DNA from: Psychrobacillus sp032154225
Lineage (GTDB): Bacteria; Bacillota; Bacilli; Bacillales_A; Planococcaceae
Length of the DNA stretch: 64,000 nucleotides
Direction of reading: 5' to 3'
NCBI RefSeq assembly: GCF_032154225.1
Contig: NZ_JALDYF010000015.1
Span: 1-64,000, forward strand
A program made the translations under genes and the position numbers. Positions 32,055 to 40,764 of the stretch are shown piece by piece (position 1 is the stretch's first letter; every line of letters starts with the position of its first letter). Under the pieces are notes generated by a model. The model made no database searches and was not told where the DNA came from. It saw nothing but the letters and a program-made list of their open reading frames with translations.

Positions 32055-32957
32055 TTATAACTTTGCATTCTTCTTATCCATATACATTCTACGATCTGCC
32101 GTATTTAGCAACTGTTTAGAAGTTATACCATCATGTGGAAAACATGCATAACCAATACTAGCTGTGACTGAAACAAATTTATCATCAACTTCGAATGGCT
32201 CTTGCATCAAATTATTTATACCCAAAATATGTTGTTCGATTTCGTCTACAGAGTTAATATTTTCTACTAGTAGTACGAACTCGTCCCCACCAAGACGTGC
32301 AAAAACGTCTTGCTTTCGCACAAGCCGATTAAAACGCTCCGCAAACATTTGGAGTAGCTGATCTCCTTGAACATGTCCATATTGATCGTTCACATCTTTG
32401 AACCCATTCAAGTCCAAAAATAGCAATGAAAATACGGCTTCTTTTTTTTCAATTAAGCCTTCCAAACGATCTGTAACAAATTTACGATTTGGTATGTTTG
32501 TTAAGTTGTCATAATAAGCAAACCTTTTCAACCTTTTCGTAAATTCGATTGAGTCCTGCAAAGATTTGTTCAGTTTTTGAATTCGTTCATAATGATTCGC
32601 CACATCATGTATTTCAATCATTAAATATATTTTGTTCTCGAATTCCAAATGACGTATTCCCATGTTTTGTCTTGGCGGTTTTACATCTTTGTAGCTATAC
32701 TCGACGAAGTATTGGTGCATTGCCGCTGAGCAAAAACTTCTCTGTCCATTCAAGATAGCTTTACTGAACATATACGCATAAATATTCTTATCTAAACGTG
32801 GAATTACCTCCGTTATTCGTAAACCCTTTACATCTTCCTCCGATTTACCTGTATATCGGGCAAGCCAATCATTCCACATAAAAATTTTTAATTGATCATC
32901 CAATAAAATAACACCATTGTCTAGTTGATTGACAATCGACAAATATAAATTATTCAT
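32055..32957 (-). CDS. PAS-GGDEF diguanylate cyclase
   Basis: 300 residues. N-terminal PAS domain (GVILLDDQLKIFMWNDWLAR, YTGKSEEDVKG) to ~125, a short helix, then a GGDEF domain. The active site is intact (ARLGGDEFVLLVEN, LFLDLNGFKDVNDQYGH, SIGYACFPHDG). An RxxD inhibitory site (RKQD) sits five residues before GGDEF. It should make cyclic di-GMP from two GTP under control of its PAS domain. No transmembrane segment. It overlaps the CheC-like gene by 8 nt, the last gene of a three-gene operon. Confidence 0.92.
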   Translation of the reverse strand: MNNLYLSIVNQLDNGVILLDDQLKIFMWNDWLARYTGKSEEDVKGLRITEVIPRLDKNIYAYMFSKAILNGQRSFCSAAMHQYFVEYSYKDVKPPRQNMGIRHLEFENKIYLMIEIHDVANHYERIQKLNKSLQDSIEFTKRLKRFAYYDNLTNIPNRKFVTDRLEGLIEKKEAVFSLLFLDLNGFKDVNDQYGHVQGDQLLQMFAERFNRLVRKQDVFARLGGDEFVLLVENINSVDEIEQHILGINNLMQEPFEVDDKFVSVTASIGYACFPHDGITSKQLLNTADRRMYMDKKNAKL

Positions 32958-33582
32958 TTACACCCCTACTTATCTCATCAACTTTCTGCAATAAAAACTC
33001 TACAGACTCCAATGTAAACTTGATCAAGATTAATCCGATTACTTTCGATTCATCAATACTAAAATTTACATAGAGTAACAATAAGTGACTTTCATTTGAA
33101 TCAAAAAAGGTTTTTCCATATTCTTCTGCACCGTGTAAAATCACTTGTGGCACATCATACTCTAACTTCATTTCAAGTATATTACCCATACCACCCATGA
33201 TCGAATTTAATATAATATTGCCTATTTCTTTTACCACATCAAAATCTTCATCATCAAATGATGACTCTTGGACTTCCAACGTGTATTCTTCCCCTAGACA
33301 AAGAGCAGTAACGTATTTAATCTGTTCTGTTGGAAATACAAATTCTGCGCTACCCGAAAAAATATTACCAAACTTCAAAGAAGTAGATAATATTGTTCCG
33401 TTTAGTATGGGATCAAGATTTGCTTGTTCAATTACATTTAATCCATTTAAAGAAAGTAATTTCACTTCTGGAACAGATAAATAAATTCTTTTTTGAAGAA
33501 TTTCTGATAATAAGTTAGCAGCTTCTCCAACAAATACATTATATAACTCTTTCATTATGTCTTCTTGTGTGGCCGTAAGCAT
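32950..33582 (-). CDS. CheC-like response-regulator phosphatase
   Basis: 210 residues with both CheC active-site helices: DIMKELYNVFVGEAANLL (E-x-x-N near residue 12-15) and VVKEIGNIILNSIMGGMGN (E-x-x-N near 117-120). The two sites resemble CheC/FliY rather than CheX. It likely dephosphorylates the CheY-like receiver encoded just upstream. Between a receiver and a diguanylate cyclase, it probably tunes a phospho-signal rather than classical chemotaxis. Confidence 0.8.
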   Translation of the reverse strand: MLTATQEDIMKELYNVFVGEAANLLSEILQKRIYLSVPEVKLLSLNGLNVIEQANLDPILNGTILSTSLKFGNIFSGSAEFVFPTEQIKYVTALCLGEEYTLEVQESSFDDEDFDVVKEIGNIILNSIMGGMGNILEMKLEYDVPQVILHGAEEYGKTFFDSNESHLLLLYVNFSIDESKVIGLILIKFTLESVEFLLQKVDEISRGVNE

Positions 33583-33587
33583 TTACA

Positions 33588-33947
33588 TCACCTCTCCATC
33601 AACAATTCAATCTCCTTGAGTTTGTCGGAATTTATTGGTTTATTTATAAACTGCAATGCTCCTGCACTCAAAACTTCTTCCCGAACTGTTGATTGTACAT
33701 CGGCAGAAAGTACAATAATTTTTGCATCTGGATAATTACTAATAATATGCACGATTGTATCTTGCCCGTTCATATTCGGCATCAATAAATCCATGAATAC
33801 AAGATTTGGTTGAATAGCTTCAAATGCTTTTATTCCTTCAATACCATCATTTGCAGTTACATACTCAGCATCTGGATAGATTGTTTTCAATATTTTAATC
33901 GTTGTTTTTTGTGAGAATACGGAATCATCAACTACTAATATTTTCAT
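33588..33947 (-). CDS. CheY-like response regulator (receiver domain only)
   Basis: 119 residues, stand-alone receiver. Acidic pocket ILVVDDSVFSQ (Asp 8-9), phosphoacceptor Asp in LVFMDLLMPNMNG (~53), switch LSAD, and Lys in FINKPIN (~103). No output domain. First gene of the operon with the CheC-like and PAS-GGDEF genes; a partner kinase is not encoded nearby. Confidence 0.92.
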   Translation of the reverse strand: MKILVVDDSVFSQKTTIKILKTIYPDAEYVTANDGIEGIKAFEAIQPNLVFMDLLMPNMNGQDTIVHIISNYPDAKIIVLSADVQSTVREEVLSAGALQFINKPINSDKLKEIELLMER

Positions 33948-34130
33948 AAAACTTCCCCACCTTCATCAAAGAAAAATAAGTACAATTTATTTTTAGGGCA
34001 TATTTACTCCATTGTACGCTAAAAAAAAAATCATCTCATGAATAATTCTATCTATAAACGAAAAATTGATAAAATGATAATAGTACCAATACCTAGTGGC
34101 TGCTGTTAAAAATCCAGTTATAACTTGCGC

Positions 34131-35081
34131 TTATCGCTCTAATATTTGTTCAATATCACTTTCCACTTTTCCCCGTTTCGCTTCACTCTCGTTCTTCATT
34201 TCTTCTAACTGATTACAAATTTTACTTAGTTCACTTACGGTACGTTCAATACGATCGACGGAAGCATGTATTTTAGAATGTATCGACCATGCAGAAAAAA
34301 TATCGTCAAATACATAATCTGCAAACGTGACAAAAGTATCTCTTTCTACCATCAAATTAGTAGCCTGTATCTGTTGCACATCCAATAGCTCCGTTTGAAA
34401 TCTTTGTAGCGCTAACTGCGCCTCATGAATTGCATTTTCCGATTCATTTAGTTCACTATGTTTAAGTGCCGTAGCTAATAAACCCCCGCCCAAAAATGTG
34501 TCCCATGTTGAATATCCTTCCGCATTATCAAGTGATTTCAATGCTTTCTTTAACGCCATTTTCGCTTTTTTTCCTGCTACAAGTGCCTCTTCTACTTCTC
34601 GGATACTCGTCACAACTATCGTTTTTTCTTCATAGAGTTGCTCTAATTTCCTTCCCTCTTCTTCGTTATTCTGAAAGATCCATTGCTCTTTTTCCTTTAT
34701 AAGCTGCTCCCATTGAAGATCAAGTAATTGCCAATCCAACTTTTGCAATTCTGTTTCATTGTCTCGGACGTCACTTTCTAAGTCAGCTAACATTTTTTCC
34801 ACTTCACGAAACTTCGCTTCTACAGTAGCAAGCTCTAATAATTCTTTTTCTCGAACCTCATCTTGTTTTCCTGTCCACGTTCGAATCATATTTATAATAG
34901 AAAAGTGATCTAAACTATTAACATCTTTTTGCTCTGCTTTTAATTCTTTTAAATATCTTCTCTTTTTATCCAAGACAGTTTCTAATTGTTCCTCTAATAC
35001 CTTTTGTTTTCTAAGCTCTTTGTCTCTTTTATTTATTTCAAACTTTAAAGTCGCTTGTCTTTCTTGTAATTGTGTCCACAT
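34131..35081 (-). CDS. large coiled-coil protein, unknown function
   Basis: 316 residues, almost all charged heptad-like helix (QERQATLKFEINKRDKELRK, QLETVLDKKRRYLKELKAEQ) with a short non-helical Gly-rich segment YSTWDTFLGGGLLATALKHS near residue 195. No signal peptide or membrane segment, so a cytosolic filamentous or scaffold-like protein is expected. The Gly-rich centre flanked by coiled coils resembles an orphan family seen in Bacillales. No function can be assigned. Confidence 0.75.
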   Translation of the reverse strand: MWTQLQERQATLKFEINKRDKELRKQKVLEEQLETVLDKKRRYLKELKAEQKDVNSLDHFSIINMIRTWTGKQDEVREKELLELATVEAKFREVEKMLADLESDVRDNETELQKLDWQLLDLQWEQLIKEKEQWIFQNNEEEGRKLEQLYEEKTIVVTSIREVEEALVAGKKAKMALKKALKSLDNAEGYSTWDTFLGGGLLATALKHSELNESENAIHEAQLALQRFQTELLDVQQIQATNLMVERDTFVTFADYVFDDIFSAWSIHSKIHASVDRIERTVSELSKICNQLEEMKNESEAKRGKVESDIEQILER

Positions 35082-35138
35082 GATAATAAATAGCCCCCTT
35101 TTTTTAGAATACGGACTGTAATGGAAATAGTTTCAAAA

Positions 35139-35178
35139 AAATAGCCGCCTCAGTAATAAATACTGAAGCGACTATTTT
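35139..35178 (-). terminator. intrinsic terminator of the purine operon
   Basis: AATAGCCGCcTCAGTA pairs with TACTGAaGCGaCTATT. On the minus strand it ends in a run of T and follows the adenine deaminase stop (overlapping 35179 closely). Confidence 0.75.
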
Positions 35179-36888
35179 CTATTCAACTATAAACGGTACT
35201 ATTTTACCTTCGTTCACCTGAATCAAGCCTTGATCCGTTATTTTTAAAGCTGGACTAACCGGCAAGGAAAGTGTACTTAACGACATGATAACGTTATAAT
35301 GATCATAACCTAAGGATTTAAGATTTTTTGTAAAGTGTTCTACTTCATCCGCAATAATTTCAAGCGGCGCTTCTGATAGAATGCCCCCAACAGGAAGTGG
35401 TACTATAGAGAGAATTTCACCATCTACAACACAACACATTCCACCTTGGCCTTTAATTACTTCATTTGCAGCAATGAGCATATCTTGTTTATTGCGACCA
35501 ACAACAAGAAGATTGTGGTTATCATGTGAATAAGTCGTAGCTACAGCACCTTTTTTTAATATATCTCCTGTAATAAGACCATGTGAACGATTGCAGTTCT
35601 TTCCATAACGCTCGAAAGTAGCGATCATAGCATGTGGGCTTTCTTCCCAAAGAGGCTTATTACTTTTAACTTGTAGCTCTTCATGAAGTTCTTCCGTAAA
35701 CGTTGATCCATTCTGGACCTTCATCACACGAAACGTATGTGAACCATCTTCCGCTTTGACTTTCACATCAAAGTCAGATGCCTCTAACTGTTCCAGTTTT
35801 ACACTTTCATAGAATGAAGCAGGAAATTGACGACCAGTTACTTGCTGTTCATACTCCTGTGAAGCATCAAAAACAAGCTTACCGTTTTTATAAACACAAT
35901 CAATCGACAAACTTTCCACATCCGACACAAGAAGGAAATCAGCTATTTTACCTGGAGCAATTGAACCACGATCATATAGCTTCATCCTTTTTGCTGGAGT
36001 ATAGGTGCATGCGTAAATTGCCTTTTCCGCAGACATTCCCATACCAATTGCCTTTTTCAAAATATTATTCAACTGACCTCTTTCCCGGAAATCATCCGTC
36101 ATGATGTCATCGGTAATAAAGCAGAAATGCTCGTCTACTTGCATTTCGTTCAAGTAATCCATTACTTCACGCGTCATCGATTTTTCTTGAATTTCAACAA
36201 ACATTCCAGCGGCAATTCGTTGTGCCATGCCTTCTACTGTTTGATGCGTGTGATCAGAATCTACACCTGCAAAAATGATTCGTTGCAACTCTAAATCTAG
36301 AAGCTTCGGTACATGTCCTTCGATAATAAGATCTGGATATTGTTTGCGAATATGAGAAAGAATATGGTTGGTTTTACTGTCTGGTTTCGAAATAACATCG
36401 TAAAAGTTCATGATTTCACCAAGACACGCAATGTTTTCCGTTCGCAGCAGCTCATCCATATCTTCTATTTCAATAGATCCACCAGTAGTCTCCATTGATG
36501 TTGCAGGAACAGAGCTTGGAATTGCATAGAACATATCAGCGACACAATTTTTACTCGCCTTAATCATTTCTTGAACGCCTACTAAACCAAATACATTCGC
36601 CATCTCATGAGGTTCCGGAACAATAGTCGTTACGCCATTTTTTATCAAACCATATGAAAATGTAGAAGGTGTCACCATCGTGCTTTCGATATGCAAATGA
36701 ATGTCAATAAGTCCAGGAATCATATACTTCCCTTTCCCTTCAACTATTTGCACTGTTTCAAACGTCTCAAGTCCACGCTCACCAATATATAAAAACTTCT
36801 CATCTACTACAGCTACATTACCTTTAATAAACTTTTTAAAAGCGCTGTTATATACGTGTACATCTTTAATAAGTAAATCAATTTTCAC
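35179..36888 (-). CDS. ade: adenine deaminase
   Basis: 569 residues, EC 3.5.4.2, adenine to hypoxanthine. Amidohydrolase N-terminal metal motif GLIDIHLHIESTMVTPSTFS (~residue 60), IVPEPHEMANVFG, EGHVPKL, DSDHTHQT, FITDDIMTDD (Asp). The C-terminal adenine-deaminase domain includes TTYSHDNHNLLVVGRN and GGMCCVVDG. The start is GTG 36886-36888 with AGGAG 8 nt upstream. Last gene of an operon with a PotABCD-type importer and nucleoside hydrolase, which together give purine salvage. Confidence 0.95.
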   Translation of the reverse strand: MKIDLLIKDVHVYNSAFKKFIKGNVAVVDEKFLYIGERGLETFETVQIVEGKGKYMIPGLIDIHLHIESTMVTPSTFSYGLIKNGVTTIVPEPHEMANVFGLVGVQEMIKASKNCVADMFYAIPSSVPATSMETTGGSIEIEDMDELLRTENIACLGEIMNFYDVISKPDSKTNHILSHIRKQYPDLIIEGHVPKLLDLELQRIIFAGVDSDHTHQTVEGMAQRIAAGMFVEIQEKSMTREVMDYLNEMQVDEHFCFITDDIMTDDFRERGQLNNILKKAIGMGMSAEKAIYACTYTPAKRMKLYDRGSIAPGKIADFLLVSDVESLSIDCVYKNGKLVFDASQEYEQQVTGRQFPASFYESVKLEQLEASDFDVKVKAEDGSHTFRVMKVQNGSTFTEELHEELQVKSNKPLWEESPHAMIATFERYGKNCNRSHGLITGDILKKGAVATTYSHDNHNLLVVGRNKQDMLIAANEVIKGQGGMCCVVDGEILSIVPLPVGGILSEAPLEIIADEVEHFTKNLKSLGYDHYNVIMSLSTLSLPVSPALKITDQGLIQVNEGKIVPFIVE

Positions 36889-36904
36889 GCAAGCATCTCC
36901 TCAC

Positions 36905-37969
36905 TTAATCGACTAACACCATTTCATTTTTTGGGAATTCTAGTATTACTTCTTGGCCCATACTTAGTGGCTGAGCCATTTCTTGATTGACTACAAAATC
37001 ACCAATTTCCGTTCCAACAACGTATTGATAACTTCTACCAAGGAAAGTTGTTACATTCACACGTCCAAAAAGACCATTTTGAGGCAATGTATCAACAGAA
37101 TCTTTTGCACGTATCTTCAAGTTATCTGGACGAATCGCTCCAGTTTTCCCTGTCGTATTTTTCATTTGTTCATCCTTTTGAATAACAAATGCATAATCGC
37201 CTTTTTTCATTTCAATTTGATTGCCTTTTACTTCTACTGTGTCAAAATCGATAAAGTTTTTAAATCCTATAAAATCAGCTACAAATTTCGTTGAAGGATA
37301 TTTATAAATCGTCGCTGGATCACTTAATTGCTCGATAACACCTTTGTTCATAATTGCAACTTGATCGGAAATAGAAAAACATTCTTCCTGGTCATGCGAT
37401 ACATAAACCGTTGTAATCCCAAGCTCTTGCTGTATACGACGAATTTCTACGCGCATACTTTCTCTTAAATTTGCATCCAAGTTACTAAGGGGTTCATCAA
37501 ATAATAGAAGATCCGGTTCAATAACAAGCGCACGTGCAATTGCTACACGCTGCTTTTGACCACCAGATAGCTCTTTTGGATATCTTTTCTCAAAGCCTTG
37601 TAGATTCACGATATCAAGGACATTCATGACACGTCTTTCAATATCGGCTTTCCCAACTTTTCGCAACTTCAGTCCAAAAGCAACATTATCGAATATCGTT
37701 AAATGTGGAAACAAAGCATAGTTTTGAAATACAAAACCAAAGTTTCGTTTGTTTACCGGAACTTTCGTATAATCTTTCTCTTGGAATAAAAACTTTCCTT
37801 CATCTGACTGCAAAAAACCAGCAATTAAACGAAGCGTTGTCGTTTTCCCGCAACCACTTGGTCCAAGAAGAGAAACTAACTTCCCTTTTTCAATTTCCAA
37901 ATTAAAATCTTTTAATACATGCTGTTTATTATAAGAAACTGCTATATTTTCTAAAGTGAATAAAGACAT
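36905..37969 (-). CDS. ABC importer ATP-binding protein (PotA/FbpC-like)
   Basis: 354 residues. Walker A LLGPSGCGKTTTLRLIAGF (~residue 35), Q-loop FVFQNYALFPHLT, signature LSGGQKQRV, Walker B LLFDEPLSNLD, H-loop YVSHDQEE, followed by a TOBE/OB domain from ~240. This is the PotA subgroup usually linked to polyamines, iron or sulfate; here the substrate is probably a purine base or nucleoside, judged by neighbours. ATG 37967-37969 or the GTG just before could be the start; GGAGGG serves both. Confidence 0.88.
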   Translation of the reverse strand: MSLFTLENIAVSYNKQHVLKDFNLEIEKGKLVSLLGPSGCGKTTTLRLIAGFLQSDEGKFLFQEKDYTKVPVNKRNFGFVFQNYALFPHLTIFDNVAFGLKLRKVGKADIERRVMNVLDIVNLQGFEKRYPKELSGGQKQRVAIARALVIEPDLLLFDEPLSNLDANLRESMRVEIRRIQQELGITTVYVSHDQEECFSISDQVAIMNKGVIEQLSDPATIYKYPSTKFVADFIGFKNFIDFDTVEVKGNQIEMKKGDYAFVIQKDEQMKNTTGKTGAIRPDNLKIRAKDSVDTLPQNGLFGRVNVTTFLGRSYQYVVGTEIGDFVVNQEMAQPLSMGQEVILEFPKNEMVLVD

Positions 37970-37985
37970 CACTCATCGCCCTCCA

Positions 37986-38774
37986 TTATCGTTTTGTAAA
38001 GTAAGACAGACCCATTAACCGTTCAACCGCAAACATAAAGATTGCTGTAATAATCATCAGTAAAACGGAAATCGCTGCAATCGTTGGATCAAAATAATTT
38101 TCCACATACGTCAGCATTTGAATCGGTAATGTACTTACGCCAGGACCAGTCATAAACACGGAAATATCAACATTATTGAAAGACTCCAAAAATGCGATCA
38201 TAACAGCTGCAATGATTCCTGATTTAATATTTGGAAGAACAACCTTGAAAAATGCCCCGACCTTACTTTGCCCCAAACTTTGAGCCGCTTCCTCGATTGA
38301 AAAGTCAAAGTTCGCCAAACTCGACGAAATAACTCGAACAACAAATGGAAGCATAATAATTGTATGACCTATGAATAAACTTGTATAAATCGAAAACTCG
38401 TAAGCAACTACAACATAACGCAGTAAAGCAAAACCTAGAACAATCCCAGGAATTAAAATCGGGGAAACGAATATTAAATTCAAAATGGCCTTCCCTCTAA
38501 ACTCATATCTACTTAACGCATAAGCTGCTGGTATACCAAGCAATAGTGCAAGCAAATTCCCTGCAAGTGATACAAAAATGGAAGTCTTAAACGTGATGAA
38601 AAACATTTTTACTTTAAATATATTTTCGTACCATCTAAATGAAAATTCCTCTGGTGGAAACTTTAATATATTGCCACCTTCAAATGATGTGATTGATATG
38701 ATAAGCAAAGGCCCCAGTAAAAACAAAAATACTAGGAATGTAAACAGGGCCAGTCCTCTATTTTTATCCTGCAT
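37986..38774 (-). CDS. ABC importer permease (PotC-like)
   Basis: 262 residues, six membrane helices. Opening LALFTFLVFLFLLGPLLIIS, EAA loop EEAAQSLGQSKVGAFFKVVL. The order after the second permease gene and before the ATPase follows the potABCD logic reversed along the minus strand. Confidence 0.87.
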   Translation of the reverse strand: MQDKNRGLALFTFLVFLFLLGPLLIISITSFEGGNILKFPPEEFSFRWYENIFKVKMFFITFKTSIFVSLAGNLLALLLGIPAAYALSRYEFRGKAILNLIFVSPILIPGIVLGFALLRYVVVAYEFSIYTSLFIGHTIIMLPFVVRVISSSLANFDFSIEEAAQSLGQSKVGAFFKVVLPNIKSGIIAAVMIAFLESFNNVDISVFMTGPGVSTLPIQMLTYVENYFDPTIAAISVLLMIITAIFMFAVERLMGLSYFTKR

Positions 38775-38780
38775 ACACCT

Positions 38781-39602
38781 CTACCCCTTCGGATTTAATT
38801 TTCTTGCTAATAAATTCATAAGCGAAATTATGACAACCGTAACAACAATCATAATAACCGCAACAATAGACGCCACTTGCCATTCATTTAACGTAATCGC
38901 ATTTTGATACAAGAAGGTCGATATTACTCGCTGCTTGCCCCCAAGAAGGGCTGGCGTTGTATACGCGGTAAAACTTCCTACAAACACTAGAATACTTCCG
39001 ATAACAAGACCTGGAACACAAAGAGGAATAACCACTTTGGTAAACACTCCTATTTTAGAAGCACCTAAGCTTTCCGCAGCTGTTAACAAATCAGGTTCGA
39101 TATTTTCCATTACCCCAACGAGTGTAATAATAATTAGTGGGAGGAATAAGTGAACAAGTCCAATAATAATAGCAGTTGGTGTGTACAAAATGGAAATAGG
39201 CTCATTGATTATGCCGATACCAGTTAACACATTATTCAGCACACCATTTTTACCTAGAATAATCATCCAGCTAAAAGAGCGTACAACCGGACTTGTTAAT
39301 AGCGGGAAAATTGTTAATAAAAGAAGAAGCGCTTTTTTGCGAGGCCCAACTTTAGAAACAAAATAAGCAGCTGGGAATCCTAATATAATACAAATAATCG
39401 TTGTAATGATACTCACTCGAAGTGTCGTAAGTAAAATCCCCATAAAATAAGGATCACTAAAAAATTGTAAATAGCCTTGTACCGTAAACCCGTCTTCTGT
39501 AAAAAATGTAGTTCCCATTGTCATAAAAATAGGAACAAGCATAAATACCGTTAAAAACAGAACACCCGGTAAAAGGAGTAAATAAACATACCCTTTTTTC
39601 AT
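38781..39602 (-). CDS. ABC importer permease (PotB-like)
   Basis: 273 residues, six membrane helices. YVYLLLLPGVLFLTVFMLVP opening, PVVRSFSWMIILGKNGVLN typical of PotB-like permeases, EAA loop TAAESLGASKIGVFTKVVIP. GGGGG lies 6 nt before the ATG. Confidence 0.87.
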   Translation of the reverse strand: MKKGYVYLLLLPGVLFLTVFMLVPIFMTMGTTFFTEDGFTVQGYLQFFSDPYFMGILLTTLRVSIITTIICIILGFPAAYFVSKVGPRKKALLLLLTIFPLLTSPVVRSFSWMIILGKNGVLNNVLTGIGIINEPISILYTPTAIIIGLVHLFLPLIIITLVGVMENIEPDLLTAAESLGASKIGVFTKVVIPLCVPGLVIGSILVFVGSFTAYTTPALLGGKQRVISTFLYQNAITLNEWQVASIVAVIMIVVTVVIISLMNLLARKLNPKG

Positions 39603-39625
39603 AATAAACCCCCTGTTCGTTGAAT

Positions 39626-40555
39626 TTATGAGTTGATAATGCGAATAAACAGGTCAAAGAATGCTTTTTCATCCACATCGACACACACATCTAAATTAGC
39701 AGGTTGTTGCAGTCTGTTCTGAAAATCACAAACTAACTGTCCATCACAAAGTTCACTTTTTGTTTCAACATCTACAAAATAGCGCTCTGTCTTCACAAGA
39801 CTTTTTTGTATTGCAACTCCTACTGCCAATGGATCATGCATAGCACAACCAGATACACGATTGCGCTCGAAGTATTTTTTACGATAATCTGCTGTACTTT
39901 CATTTATGTAGGAAGCAAGCGTTTCATTCTCCAACGCTTCTATATGCTCATCTTTTAAAAGAACATTTCTCGTTACATCCAATCCAACTTGGATAATTGA
40001 TTCAAAACCAGCTTTTAATACGACTTTTGCTGCTTCTGGATCAACATATACGTTATATTCAGCGGTTGGAGTAACATTTCCTGGACCTTTAACAACGCCA
40101 CCCATAAAAATAACTTCCTTCACATGCTTCACCATTTCAGGACATTTCTTAATAGCAATCGCTAAGTTCGTTAATGGACCAGTCATAACTAAAGTTACTT
40201 CCCCAGGGAATCCCAAAACAGAATGAATAATAAAATCAGGAGCGAATCCTTCATCTGGCTTCTTTTTAGGTTCAACATCTTTCAATGCCCCACCTAATCC
40301 ATCCTCACCGTGCACCGCATGTTCAAAATAAGTTTCCCGAACAAATGGCGTATTCATTCCTTTAATTACTGGGATATGTTGCTCATCTAGCAAATCCAAA
40401 ATTTTGCATGTGTTGCGTGTTGCTGTTTCAAGAGACACATTTCCATTTACTGTCGTGATGCCAAGAATATCAAACTGGCGACTTTTTACAGCAAGGATGA
40501 TGCCAATCGCATCATCCAGTCCAGTATCCACATCAAGAATCATTTTTTGCTTCAT
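39626..40555 (-). CDS. nucleoside hydrolase
   Basis: 309 residues of the inosine-uridine nucleoside N-ribohydrolase family. Ca2+-binding DVDTGLDDAIGI (~residues 8-18), GPLTNLAIAI, FMGGVVKGPGNVTPTAEYNV, active-site region AMHDPLAVG (His-Asp). It would release a free base and ribose inside the cell. AGAGGTG lies 7 nt before the ATG. Between the binding protein and permease genes of the importer and upstream of adenine deaminase, it points to nucleoside uptake and use. Confidence 0.92.
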   Translation of the reverse strand: MKQKMILDVDTGLDDAIGIILAVKSRQFDILGITTVNGNVSLETATRNTCKILDLLDEQHIPVIKGMNTPFVRETYFEHAVHGEDGLGGALKDVEPKKKPDEGFAPDFIIHSVLGFPGEVTLVMTGPLTNLAIAIKKCPEMVKHVKEVIFMGGVVKGPGNVTPTAEYNVYVDPEAAKVVLKAGFESIIQVGLDVTRNVLLKDEHIEALENETLASYINESTADYRKKYFERNRVSGCAMHDPLAVGVAIQKSLVKTERYFVDVETKSELCDGQLVCDFQNRLQQPANLDVCVDVDEKAFFDLFIRIINS

Positions 40556-40610
40556 AATCGAACACCTCTTCTTTAGCTAATTAGAAAGTATAAGCTTTCA
40601 TACTTAGTAG

Positions 40611-40764
40611 TTGTCTAGCTTCAGCGCCCAGCCCCTCGGGTCAAATGTGAAAAATCTACGGTGGCTGGAAAGCTACCTCCTCGCTTTTCCCCATTTTGCT
40701 CCTGCGGATACTCGTCGAAGAAGAACGTGCCTACCGGGGCTGACATAGGCGCTTACGCTTTTCT
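40611..40764. repeat. intergenic repeat of the GTCTAGCT…AGCGCC type common in Bacillaceae
   Basis: TTGTCTAGCTTCAGCGCCC at the left and GGGGCTGACATAGGCGCTTA with CGCTTTTC at the right form inverted repeats (AGCGCC / GGCGCT, CAGCCCC / GGGGCTG). I recognise this type from many Bacillaceae genomes from memory. It lies inside the purine operon between the binding protein gene and the nucleoside hydrolase gene, overlapping the end of the former. Confidence 0.7.
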
